From a virus, in the IMG/VR virus record IMGVR_UViG_3300010399_000058, positions 1 through 38,285 of that record: 38,285 nt of DNA. The stretch is one strand, 5' to 3'. The notes under the pieces were generated by a model. The model was not told the origin of the DNA and did no database searches. It was given only the letters and a program-made list of their open reading frames with translations. Positions 1 through 6,206 of this stretch are shown piece by piece. Numbering within the stretch: position 1 is the stretch's first letter; every line of letters begins with the position of its first letter. The position numbers and the translations under genes were made by a program.

Positions 1-1
1 C

Positions 2-17
2 GTCAACGCGTGTTGAC
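2..17. promoter_or_regulatory. Recurrent 16-bp palindrome, copy 1 (one mismatch)
   Basis: The sequence GTCAACGCGTGTTGAC differs from the consensus GTCAACACGTGTTGAC at one central base. It lies inside the partial gene at the left edge and is read in frame as Ser-Thr-Arg-Val-Asp. It is one of eight copies; the role is unknown. Confidence 0.6.
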
Positions 18-152
18 AACGACACACTGATCCGAGAACTGCGCAAGGCTGGTGTCAAGCAGACAGTGCTGGACAACGCCATCATCGCAGCAACCAAGAC
101 CAACAACGCCCCGCACTACTTCTCAGCCAACCTCGTAGAGAAGGCCGAGTAG
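3..152 (+). CDS. Partial unknown protein (C-terminal 49 residues)
   Basis: Only the C-terminal part is present because the gene runs off the left edge; the frame is open from base 3 and ends at TAG 150-152. The visible peptide starts Ser-Thr-Arg-Val-Asp, which is the translation of a near-perfect copy of the genome's recurrent 16-bp palindrome. The rest is a mildly charged, helical-looking tail with no motif I recognise. A 13-bp perfect hairpin follows 5 bases after the stop, which fits this being the last gene of an upstream transcription unit. Function unknown. Confidence 0.6.
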   Translation, partial: STRVDNDTLIRELRKAGVKQTVLDNAIIAATKTNNAPHYFSANLVEKAE

Positions 153-157
153 ACTAC

Positions 158-191
158 AACCCGGTGTCGTGCCACAACACGACACCGGGTT
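158..191 (+). terminator. 13-bp perfect hairpin after the first gene
   Basis: Bases 158-170 and 179-191 are perfect reverse complements (13 bp, GC-rich) around an 8-nt loop. The hairpin sits in the 57-base gap between the first stop codon and the next start. There is no clear T-run behind it, so it could be a factor-dependent terminator, an RNA-stabilising hairpin or a processing site rather than a classic intrinsic terminator. Confidence 0.5.
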
Positions 192-209
192 GCCTACAGG
201 GGAACGTGC

Positions 210-446
210 ATGCATGAGGTGATACACTTGCAAGTCAAACCCAAGATGGAGGCATTCAACCATGAAGGCCATCGCTACATCCTCAAGTTTGAACCCAACG
301 CAACGCCAGACGAGCGTTGGAGTTGGGCGGTCGAATACACCGTCAAGTATCATTACTTTGGCGCAGCAGAAACCAGTGACTTAGCCGCGCGCCGTGCCAA
401 GTCGCAAATCAACAAGCTCCTGAGACGGGAGACACTGAATGAGTGA
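210..446 (+). CDS. Small protein of unknown function (78 aa)
   Basis: An ATG at 210 follows a purine-rich AGGGGAA at 198-204, a suitable ribosome-binding site. The 78-residue product has a mixed beta/alpha look, with an aromatic-rich middle (Trp-Ser-Trp, then Tyr-His-Tyr-Phe) and a basic C-terminal helix rich in Arg and Lys. I see no known domain and no membrane segment. It overlaps the next gene by 8 bases, so it is probably translated with it as the first gene of an early operon. Function unknown. Confidence 0.65.
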   Translation: MHEVIHLQVKPKMEAFNHEGHRYILKFEPNATPDERWSWAVEYTVKYHYFGAAETSDLAARRAKSQINKLLRRETLNE

Positions 447-765
447 CGCTTCGAACCTCGAAGCAGTCCTTACGGCGTATGATACCCCCACACAACGTGC
501 ATCAATCGCCAACATGGCGGTTGCCGATCTAGAGGCGATGCTACACGACATACGTGAGCGTCGCCTTGTTGCTGTTAGGAAGCTAGAGGAACTGGCACAA
601 GTCAAAGCAGACGAGGCCAGACTGGAACTGTTCATGAAGTATGAGCGTGCACTCATCACAGCACGCCGTGCAGTTGCCAAGGCTGACGAGGCCGAGACCA
701 AGTTGGAAACTGCCATTCACAAGGTGCGTCTATTGGTGATGGCGATACACATGGAGGTGGGATAG
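439..765 (+). CDS. Small helical protein of unknown function (108 aa)
   Basis: The start overlaps the end of the previous gene by 8 bases, and the stop lies one base before the next ATG, so the three small genes form a coupled set. After about 30 residues the protein is almost entirely predicted helix, with Ala, Glu, Lys and Arg in heptad-like order (Arg-Lys-Leu-Glu-Glu-Leu and similar), suggesting a coiled coil. No catalytic motif, cysteine or signal peptide is visible. It could be a small structural or adaptor protein; no function can be assigned. Confidence 0.65.
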   Translation: MSDASNLEAVLTAYDTPTQRASIANMAVADLEAMLHDIRERRLVAVRKLEELAQVKADEARLELFMKYERALITARRAVAKADEAETKLETAIHKVRLLVMAIHMEVG

Positions 766-766
766 C

Positions 767-1018
767 ATGCCTGCGCCTGTACGTGCACGCGACTTGCGTG
801 CCAACATCAAGGACTACGGCTTCGAACAAGGTGTGGTCGTAACCATCGAGTCGTTCCTTGACGAGTATGCTGAGACACGTCAGCATCTCCGTGACGTTGT
901 TGACCTGCTGGATAGAGTGATCAACGAAGTGCAGAAGCTCACCACGGTTGGCGACGGCATGGCAAAAGCAATCAACCAGATGAGACGGGACGCACAGAAT
1001 GAGGAGCCAAGGGAATGA
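767..1018 (+). CDS. Small protein of unknown function (83 aa)
   Basis: ATG 767 is preceded by GAGGTGGGA at 754-762, which overlaps the end of the previous gene. The product is acidic and helical, with a central stretch of Leu/Val spacing (Val-Val-Asp-Leu-Leu-Asp-Arg-Val-Ile) consistent with an amphipathic helix or short coiled coil. The C-terminus overlaps the following nuclease gene by 20 bases. No family is recognised. Confidence 0.65.
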   Translation: MPAPVRARDLRANIKDYGFEQGVVVTIESFLDEYAETRQHLRDVVDLLDRVINEVQKLTTVGDGMAKAINQMRRDAQNEEPRE

Positions 1019-2102
1019 GTACGAGGCATCCTTTCGCCTTGCCACACCAGCGGATGCACACTTAGACACCTACGACCACACCAAGCTCGCTGCACTCAAC
1101 ACGTGTCCTACGTGGGGTGTCCTGCGCTACCAGATGCACAAGGTCATGCCCAGTCGTGGCAGGTCACTCGCGTTGGAGTGTGGCAAGGCAATGCATGAGT
1201 GCTTCGCATTCATTCGCCTGTGCAACCTCATGGAGGACTTAGAGAAGCAGCACATGGCTGACCAGGGCACCGCTTTGTGGAACTACCACGGCATACGCCT
1301 GTTTGGCCAGGAGCGGTTCGAGCACATCTGTGCAAGCATTCAGGAGAGCAGCGACCTGATTGAGATGTGCAAGCGCGGTGCCATCGCAGTGCTAGACACC
1401 AGCGGCTTCTACGACGATCCACGTGACAAGCGGCGCACGCTGTCCAACATGGAGGAGTGCATCTTCGCATACATCAACCGGTGGCGTTGGGACCAACCGG
1501 TGTGGGTGCGTAACCCGAACGACCCACAGTCAGACGTGGGCATTGAGATCGCATTCGACTTGGTAATTGAGATCACCGGCCAACACATGTTGACGTGCAG
1601 ACTGACCGGCAAGATCGACGGCATCCACTGGAACAGCCAAGGCAACCTCGTCATACACGACAACAAGACAGCATCGCGACTCAATGATGCGTGGGCCATG
1701 AGCCAAGTCATCAACCACCAATACACAGGATACTGCGTGGCTGCGTCGGTATTCACACAACATGTGGTAAACCACACCGAAGTAATTGGCCTTGCAGTCC
1801 CACTACCGAAGTCGTATGACTACGGTGGGTTCCTAAGAGAACTGTCAACAAGGGAGGTGCACCACTACGAACGCTGGCTATACTGGCTAGTCCACACGGT
1901 GCTCATGTACAACGCCTACACAGGCGATCCGTACGCAGCACCCAAGTACACCCACTCCTGCAACCGCTACTTCCGTCCGTGCGCATTCATACCATTCTGT
2001 GATGCGGACAACGAGGAGCAGCGCGTCATCGTGTCAGAGATGGAGGTGGACGAATGGTCACCACTGCACAAGGAGGTCACGGAAGGCGTCGGCATCGAAT
2101 AG
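999..2102 (+). CDS. PD-(D/E)XK nuclease, Cas4/RecB-like
   Basis: A 367-residue protein with the hallmarks of the Cas4/RecB-type PD-(D/E)XK exonuclease family. An N-terminal segment carries Cys36, followed by Gly-Lys-Ala-Met-His-Glu. The active-site strands are Gly-Lys-Ile-Asp207-Gly-Ile and Ile-His-Asp221-Asn-Lys223-Thr (the D-x-K signature). A C-terminal cluster holds Cys321, Cys328 and Cys334. One early plus three late cysteines is the arrangement that binds a 4Fe-4S cluster in Cas4 and AddB-type nucleases. It probably processes DNA ends, giving 3' overhangs for the Sak4-like ATPase encoded downstream. The ATG at 999 keeps the frame open; the nearby ATG at 1015 is in a different, closed frame. 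Family is confident; substrate polarity is inferred. Confidence 0.85.
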   Translation: MRSQGNEYEASFRLATPADAHLDTYDHTKLAALNTCPTWGVLRYQMHKVMPSRGRSLALECGKAMHECFAFIRLCNLMEDLEKQHMADQGTALWNYHGIRLFGQERFEHICASIQESSDLIEMCKRGAIAVLDTSGFYDDPRDKRRTLSNMEECIFAYINRWRWDQPVWVRNPNDPQSDVGIEIAFDLVIEITGQHMLTCRLTGKIDGIHWNSQGNLVIHDNKTASRLNDAWAMSQVINHQYTGYCVAASVFTQHVVNHTEVIGLAVPLPKSYDYGGFLRELSTREVHHYERWLYWLVHTVLMYNAYTGDPYAAPKYTHSCNRYFRPCAFIPFCDADNEEQRVIVSEMEVDEWSPLHKEVTEGVGIE

Positions 2103-2122
2103 TCACACAATGGAGGTTGGTA

Positions 2123-2284
2123 ATGGACGAGATTGAGTGGAAGCAACTCTACAACGAGGCAGCAGACACAGTGACACGCATCACTGCACCTGAGACGAAG
2201 GAAGCACTGGCACTGATCCTACACCTCGTACACGAAGTCAACGACAGGCTCACCGAATACCTGGACTCCCTAGACAATGAGTGA
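2123..2284 (+). CDS. Small acidic protein of unknown function (53 aa)
   Basis: I start the gene at ATG 2123, preceded by GGAGG at 2112-2116, rather than at an upstream in-frame codon inside the nuclease gene. The 53-residue product is acidic and helical (Asp-Glu-Ile-Glu-Trp at the start; Leu-Asp-Ser-Leu-Asp-Asn-Glu at the end). It overlaps the Sak4-like gene by 8 bases, implying coupled translation, so it may be an accessory to recombination. No known family. Confidence 0.6.
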   Translation: MDEIEWKQLYNEAADTVTRITAPETKEALALILHLVHEVNDRLTEYLDSLDNE

Positions 2285-3083
2285 CGGACCACCACGCCTC
2301 GGTGGAGTGCCAGTTCTCACACCAGATGCGACACACATGCGTCTCGCAATGCTACTGTGGGGAGACGCCGGGTGTGGCAAGACGACCCTCGCTGCAACCA
2401 TGCCAGGACACAAGCTGTTCGTGCAGTTCGACCCAGACGGTGCACTGTCACTCGCTGGACGTGACGACGTGAGTGTGCTGGACCTGAGTGCAGAGAACCC
2501 AGTCACTGTCATGACGCAGTTCCGCACACCTGATCCATACGGCCTCGGTGACTACCTACGCAAGCATGCTGAGGTGGAGACGGTGGTGTGGGACAGCATG
2601 ACCACACTCGCATACATGGCACTGCGTGAGGCAGTGACACGCAACCAACGCTCATCACTCGAACAACCAGGCATGCATGGCTACACGTGGCGCAACTCCA
2701 TGATGTTGCGTATCGCCACAGCAGCCATGCAAGTGACCGGTGCCCTGGACCGCAACGTGTGCTTCACCACACACGAGAACGCACCAGACCGTGACGACGA
2801 GGGCCGTGTGCTGTCGATCACACTGGCACTGTCTGAGGGCACCGCTAACCAGCTCGGGCTTCGGCTCAACGAGGTGTGGCACGTGCGTGACGATGGCAAC
2901 AAGCGCATCATCGCTGTGCGTCCGTGCCGCATGCGTAAGCCGATGAAGACACGACTGTTCAACGCCACACAACCCGAGTTCGAGTGGCGCTACGATCCTA
3001 ACACGAGGAAAGGAGACACAATCAGCGGATGGTTCACGACGTGGAAGGACGGGAAGGGCAACAAGTTACCACTGCCAAAATGA
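2277..3083 (+). CDS. Sak4-like RecA-fold recombination ATPase
   Basis: A 268-residue P-loop ATPase with Walker A Gly29-Asp-Ala-Gly-Cys-Gly-Lys-Thr36 and a Walker B strand ending Val-Val-Trp-Asp106. Its size and layout match the phage Sak4/AAA_24 group, which are short RecA-like ssDNA-binding ATPases promoting strand annealing together with a phage SSB. The neighbours fit this: a Cas4/RecB-like nuclease upstream and a probable ssDNA-binding protein immediately downstream. The first 20 residues (Pro-rich, up to Thr-His-Met) precede the core beta strand. A 7-bp hairpin follows the stop. Annotation as an ATPase is firm; the Sak4 assignment rests on size, motif spacing and context. Confidence 0.8.
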   Translation: MSDGPPRLGGVPVLTPDATHMRLAMLLWGDAGCGKTTLAATMPGHKLFVQFDPDGALSLAGRDDVSVLDLSAENPVTVMTQFRTPDPYGLGDYLRKHAEVETVVWDSMTTLAYMALREAVTRNQRSSLEQPGMHGYTWRNSMMLRIATAAMQVTGALDRNVCFTTHENAPDRDDEGRVLSITLALSEGTANQLGLRLNEVWHVRDDGNKRIIAVRPCRMRKPMKTRLFNATQPEFEWRYDPNTRKGDTISGWFTTWKDGKGNKLPLPK

Positions 3084-3106
3084 CCGGTGGCCACACTGAC
3101 CACCGG
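3084..3106 (+). terminator. Hairpin after the Sak4-like gene
   Basis: CCGGTGG at 3084-3090 and CCACCGG at 3100-3106 form a perfect 7-bp stem with a 9-nt loop directly after the TGA at 3081-3083. A weak T-rich stretch (TTTGTCTGT) follows. It may be a leaky terminator or attenuator between the ATPase and the ssDNA-binding protein gene. The rest of the gap to 3191 shows no other clear signal. Confidence 0.35.
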
Positions 3107-3191
3107 CAAGTTTGTCTGTCACATGCCACCCCAAGAACTTCCAATGGAGTCACGCCTGTATATAGGCAACAGCTTGGAGAGAGCAACCTCA

Positions 3192-3608
3192 ATGTCTCAC
3201 TCGACATCCATACTTGAGTTCTCACAGGACATCAGCGACGCACAACCACCACCGCCACTGCCAGTCGGTCCCTACCCAGCGGAGATTGTTGGTGTGCAGA
3301 CGCGCGTATCAGCCACAACAGGCAACGAGTACGTGCAGGTGACGTTCCGTGTGAACTCAGACTCATACCCTGCCGACTTCACTGAGGGTGATCCCGACGG
3401 CACAGTGCTGATGTACAATCGTCTCACCACTGAAGACACGCCCACCATGCGTTACCGTTGGCGTAAGTTCCTTGAGAACGTCGGTGGTCCGCGTGGTCGC
3501 AAGCTGGACCTGGGTGCACTCGTGGGTCTGCGTGGCACCATCGACATTGCACATCAGGAGTATGAAGGCGAGCAGCGACCAACAATTGCACGCATTCTTG
3601 CGCCGTGA
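3192..3608 (+). CDS. Probable ssDNA-binding protein (DUF669-like)
   Basis: I choose ATG 3192, which has GGAGAG upstream at 3176, over a GTG at 3087 that has no ribosome site and would begin inside the hairpin. The 138-residue product opens with a short acidic segment and a Pro run. A compact beta-rich domain follows (Pro-Tyr-Pro-Ala-Glu-Ile-Val-Gly-Val-Gln, then Tyr-Val-Gln-Val-Thr-Phe, then Gly-Leu-Arg-Gly-Thr-Ile-Asp-Ile). This resembles DUF669-type phage proteins that sit next to Sak4 or Erf recombinases and act as ssDNA-binding partners. The family call is by pattern and context. It would coat ssDNA during replication and recombination. Confidence 0.6.
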   Translation: MSHSTSILEFSQDISDAQPPPPLPVGPYPAEIVGVQTRVSATTGNEYVQVTFRVNSDSYPADFTEGDPDGTVLMYNRLTTEDTPTMRYRWRKFLENVGGPRGRKLDLGALVGLRGTIDIAHQEYEGEQRPTIARILAP

Positions 3609-3648
3609 TATGAATGAACGGTTGCATTCTGTGACTGCCCACTCTACA

Positions 3649-3664
3649 GTCAACACGTGTTGAC
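3649..3664. promoter_or_regulatory. Recurrent 16-bp palindrome, copy 2 (perfect, intergenic)
   Basis: A perfect GTCAACACGTGTTGAC, the only one of the eight copies outside a coding region. It lies 41 bases after the ssDNA-binding protein gene and 21 bases before the next start codon. That position suits an operator or transcription roadblock, but no convincing promoter hexamers flank it. Confidence 0.65.
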
Positions 3665-3684
3665 TACCAACCAAGGGAGTATTC

Positions 3685-4002
3685 ATGGCTCAACCAGCAC
3701 TCAACCAAGCACCCGGCATGCCCGCACCTGACGTGTCAAGCAAGCCATCACGCGCACGCAGGCCACGCCGTCCGTCGCCGCCACGTCCTGCCTTCTTCAT
3801 TGTGCAGGTCCTCGATGAGCAGGGACAGCCGATGGCATTCGACAAGAAGCGCATCAAGGTGGTGTCTGTCGAACGCAGTGCCGAGAAGGTGCTTGAGATC
3901 GTAGAGGGCGGTAACCAGCCGCACGTATTCTACCTGCGCGGCATTGTACCGGCAGGACGCGGCGGGTCATCGGTTGCGGCTACACAACCCCAGGCCGCGT
4001 AG
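3685..4002 (+). CDS. Basic, proline-rich N-terminus protein of unknown function (105 aa)
   Basis: ATG 3685 follows AAGGGAG at 3673-3679. The first 35 residues are disordered, with Pro, Ser and Arg (Arg-Ala-Arg-Arg-Pro-Arg-Arg-Pro), and could bind nucleic acid. Residues about 36-88 look like a small beta-rich domain, and the tail is Gly/Ala/Gln. It is the only gene between the intergenic palindrome and a strong terminator, so it may be its own transcription unit. A regulatory or DNA-binding role is plausible given the basic arm but is only inference. Confidence 0.6.
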   Translation: MAQPALNQAPGMPAPDVSSKPSRARRPRRPSPPRPAFFIVQVLDEQGQPMAFDKKRIKVVSVERSAEKVLEIVEGGNQPHVFYLRGIVPAGRGGSSVAATQPQAA

Positions 4003-4030
4003 AGCACTACGCACCCGTGTAGCGCAAGGG

Positions 4031-4062
4031 AGGCCGCACTCTAACAGGTGCGGCCTTTTCCT
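4031..4062 (+). terminator. Rho-independent terminator
   Basis: AGGCCGCAC at 4031-4039 and GTGCGGCCT at 4048-4056 form a perfect 9-bp GC-rich stem with an 8-nt loop, followed by TTTCCTT. It is the best intrinsic terminator in the window. It closes the unit containing the 105-residue protein and separates it from the helicase gene. Confidence 0.8.
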
Positions 4063-4097
4063 TATCCACTGACATCCTGCATTAGGAGAGCCACGGC

Positions 4098-5402
4098 ATG
4101 GTAGACGTGATTGAGTGGGACGAAACCCAGACCAAGGCTATCGAAGCATGCTGTGACACGAGCAGACGTGTCGTAGCAGTGACAGGCAAGGCAGGTACAG
4201 GCAAGACACTGATGATGCGTGAGGTTGCACAGCGTCTACGTGACGCAGGCTACAGCGTGCAGTCCAGTGCACCAACAGGCAAGGCAGCCAAGCGCATACG
4301 TGAGGCTACGCAGCTAGAGGCTGTCACCAACCACCGACTGCTTGGCTACGGCATGCCTGACGAGGTGGAGGTGGAGGACGAACTCACAGGCAACAAGAAG
4401 ACAGTCCAGGTCAGCACCGGACCACGCTACAACCGCAGACGCCCACTGCACTACGACGTGCTGCTCACTGATGAGTACGCGATGGTGAACCAGGAGATAC
4501 ACGACAGCCTACTCGCTGCACTCAAGCCCGGCGCACGCATCTGCATGTTCGGTGACGCCAACCAGTTGAAGCCAATCGAGGAAGACCGTAGACTGGACCA
4601 GCTACCGAGTTCGTTCCAACGCATGCTAGAGAAGTTCGATGGAATTACACTCGACACGATCCACCGCCACGACGCTGGCTCGGGTATTGCGCGCAATGGT
4701 TCGCAGATACTGCTCGGCAGAATGCCACGTTCGACTGATGACTTCCACATGCGAACTACCGATCAGCCTGTCCGTGCAGTGCAGGAATTTGTCGAGTTGT
4801 CCCTTGCGCAAGGACACTCATACGCAGACGTTGATCATCAGATTATCACCTCCATGAACAAGTCATGGATCGGCACGCAACGCCTCAACCTCGTAGTGCA
4901 GGCCATGTTCTGGGACCGCACACGACCGTTCATCGAACTGCCACGCCACAGGTGGGTGCAGAAGGATGTCGGTCCCATCCGTGTGCAGGTTGGCAGCAAG
5001 GTAGTGTACACCGCCAACAGCTACGACCTCGATGGCACAGGTGAGGCATACGCATTCAACGGTGAACTCGGTGTCGTCCACAACATCAACTTCGAGGACG
5101 GCAGTGTAGAGATAGACTTTGGTGACCGAACGGTCGTGGTGCCACCACTGGTCATCATCGTACGTGAGAACGGCACCGTCGTGGAGCAAGACCCAAGGAG
5201 GAACATCGACCATGCCTACGTCCTGACAACACACAAGTGCCAAGGCTCAGAGTTCCAGCACGTGTGCTACGTAATGAACAAGTCCACTCTGTGGTCGCAG
5301 TCACGCCGCAACTTCTACACAGCCATCACACGTGCCAGACAGCAGTGCACGGTGTTCGCAGACATGCAGAGCATTGCCAAGTCAACCAAGTTCCCAGGCT
5401 AA
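4098..5402 (+). CDS. SF1 DNA helicase, RecD/Dda-like
   Basis: A 434-residue superfamily 1B helicase. Visible motifs in order are: Walker A Gly30-Lys-Ala-Gly-Thr-Gly-Lys-Thr37; motif Ia around Ala-Pro-Thr-Gly-Lys-Ala-Ala; Walker B Asp125-Glu126; motif III Gly152-Asp-Ala-Asn-Gln-Leu157; a C-terminal UvrD_C_2-type segment with Thr-Thr-His-Lys-Cys-Gln-Gly-Ser-Glu; and motif VI Tyr407-Thr-Ala-Ile-Thr-Arg-Ala-Arg414. This is the Dda/RecD2 layout, a 5'-3' translocase used in phage replication initiation and recombination. ATG 4098 is preceded by AGGAGAG at 4083-4089. The gene starts just after a terminator, so it should have its own promoter, but I cannot identify one. Confidence 0.9.
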   Translation: MVDVIEWDETQTKAIEACCDTSRRVVAVTGKAGTGKTLMMREVAQRLRDAGYSVQSSAPTGKAAKRIREATQLEAVTNHRLLGYGMPDEVEVEDELTGNKKTVQVSTGPRYNRRRPLHYDVLLTDEYAMVNQEIHDSLLAALKPGARICMFGDANQLKPIEEDRRLDQLPSSFQRMLEKFDGITLDTIHRHDAGSGIARNGSQILLGRMPRSTDDFHMRTTDQPVRAVQEFVELSLAQGHSYADVDHQIITSMNKSWIGTQRLNLVVQAMFWDRTRPFIELPRHRWVQKDVGPIRVQVGSKVVYTANSYDLDGTGEAYAFNGELGVVHNINFEDGSVEIDFGDRTVVVPPLVIIVRENGTVVEQDPRRNIDHAYVLTTHKCQGSEFQHVCYVMNKSTLWSQSRRNFYTAITRARQQCTVFADMQSIAKSTKFPG

Positions 5403-5417
5403 CCAATGGAGTGACAC

Positions 5418-6056
5418 ATGGCTTTCGTCAAGATCAGCAAGAGTGCAGTAGGACCACGCAACCTATCAGTGGCCGAGTTACGTATGGGTTCGCACCTCCA
5501 TACCGGACAGGAGACAGGAATACCACGAGGCATCTACATCTCCATGACACCATCGCTGGTCAGACAGGTGGGTTGGGCTGTAGAGGAAGTAGCATCTCAA
5601 CGAACGAACAAGACCGGAGAGACATACGTTCGTGCCATATGCAGGATCACCATCCATGAAGGTATAGGTGAGGATCGTGGCTTCCTCATGCTCGTGGAAG
5701 ACAAGAATGGCTACAGCCTCGGCACAACACGAGGCGTGAACACCTCATACAATACCAACATCGCTGCACAAGCACTCAGTCACTACGTGCTGAACGAGGT
5801 GCCAGTCTCTCCTGCCCTGGTGCAGTTCACTGTGGATGAGAAAGAGAAGACTATCCTTGTAGAGTGTCCAGACTGGTTACGCTACAACCCTCTTAGTGTC
5901 CCCGCCAGTGACACCGCCGACACCGGCACCAGTAAGGGGAAGGCGGTTGCGTCGCATGGACAAGAGGTAGTCGTTGACCTGCCGGGTCGCATACCAACCA
6001 ACCGCAAGGAGCGGCGACAATCAGGTGCAGTCATAGCACGCGCCTTACACAGGTAA
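5418..6056 (+). CDS. Protein of unknown function (212 aa)
   Basis: A 212-residue protein starting at ATG 5418 after GGAG. Residues about 1-150 alternate strands and helices (for example Gly-Ile-Tyr-Ile-Ser-Met and Thr-Ile-Leu-Val-Glu-Cys-Pro). The C-terminal 60 residues are low complexity with Ser, Thr, Asp and Gly and end in a basic tail (Asn-Arg-Lys-Glu-Arg-Arg). It sits between the helicase and the polymerase, so a replication-associated role is likely, but no domain is recognised. A 13-bp hairpin follows the stop. Confidence 0.7.
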   Translation: MAFVKISKSAVGPRNLSVAELRMGSHLHTGQETGIPRGIYISMTPSLVRQVGWAVEEVASQRTNKTGETYVRAICRITIHEGIGEDRGFLMLVEDKNGYSLGTTRGVNTSYNTNIAAQALSHYVLNEVPVSPALVQFTVDEKEKTILVECPDWLRYNPLSVPASDTADTGTSKGKAVASHGQEVVVDLPGRIPTNRKERRQSGAVIARALHR

Positions 6057-6059
6057 CTC

Positions 6060-6090
6060 ATGCCCACCTCACCACGTGTGGGGTGGGCAT
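6060..6090 (+). terminator. 13-bp hairpin after the 212-residue protein gene
   Basis: Bases 6060-6072 and 6078-6090 pair over 13 positions with a single G-T wobble and a 5-nt loop, starting 4 bases after TAA 6054-6056. There is no strong T-run (TTCTC follows). It parallels the hairpin at 158-191 and may terminate, attenuate or stabilise transcripts ahead of the polymerase gene. Confidence 0.45.
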
Positions 6091-6199
6091 TCTCACAGGA
6101 ACATTCGACACACCGGAAGAAGCAGCGAGAGCTTGGGATGCATTGGCCAAGAAGATACTAGGCGAGTATGCAGTCCTGAACTTCCCAGAGGAGGATTAG
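6083..6199 (+). pseudogene. AP2-domain remnant (C-terminal piece of an AP2/HNH-type protein)
   Basis: In the frame ending at TAG 6197-6199 the translation reads Gly-Thr-Phe-Asp-Thr-Pro-Glu-Glu-Ala-Ala-Arg-Ala-Trp-Asp, then closes Leu-Asn-Phe-Pro-Glu-Glu-Asp. This is the helix and end signature of the AP2 DNA-binding domain found in plant ERF factors and in phage HNH homing endonucleases. The first part of the domain (the DNA-contacting sheet) and any nuclease are missing. Only a GTG at 6083, without a ribosome site and inside a hairpin, could start it. I read it as the relic of a homing-endonuclease gene inserted before the polymerase. Its last codons now contain the AGGAGG ribosome site of that gene. 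Confidence 0.6.
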
Positions 6200-6206
6200 T
6201 GTTTTG

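Noticed and set aside
1095-1110. Partial palindrome CTCAACACGTGTCCTA in the nuclease gene
   Set aside because: Only TCAACACGTGT (11 bases) matches the consensus, and the region encodes Leu-Asn-Thr-Cys of the nuclease cysteine site, so chance plus coding constraint explains it.
1580-1595. Palindrome-like GCCAACACATGTTGAC
   Set aside because: Two mismatches, one of them breaking the central CACGTG; it may be a weak relative but I did not count it.
3649-3664. Idea that the palindrome is a bacterial parS site
   Set aside because: It shares only the central CACGTG with the parS consensus TGTTNCACGTGNAACA; the flanking bases differ on both sides, so it is not a canonical parS site. A related phage-specific system is not excluded.
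3659-3684. Sigma-70 promoter starting from TTGACT at the right half of the intergenic palindrome
   Set aside because: No acceptable -10 hexamer is found at the proper distance before the ATG at 3685.
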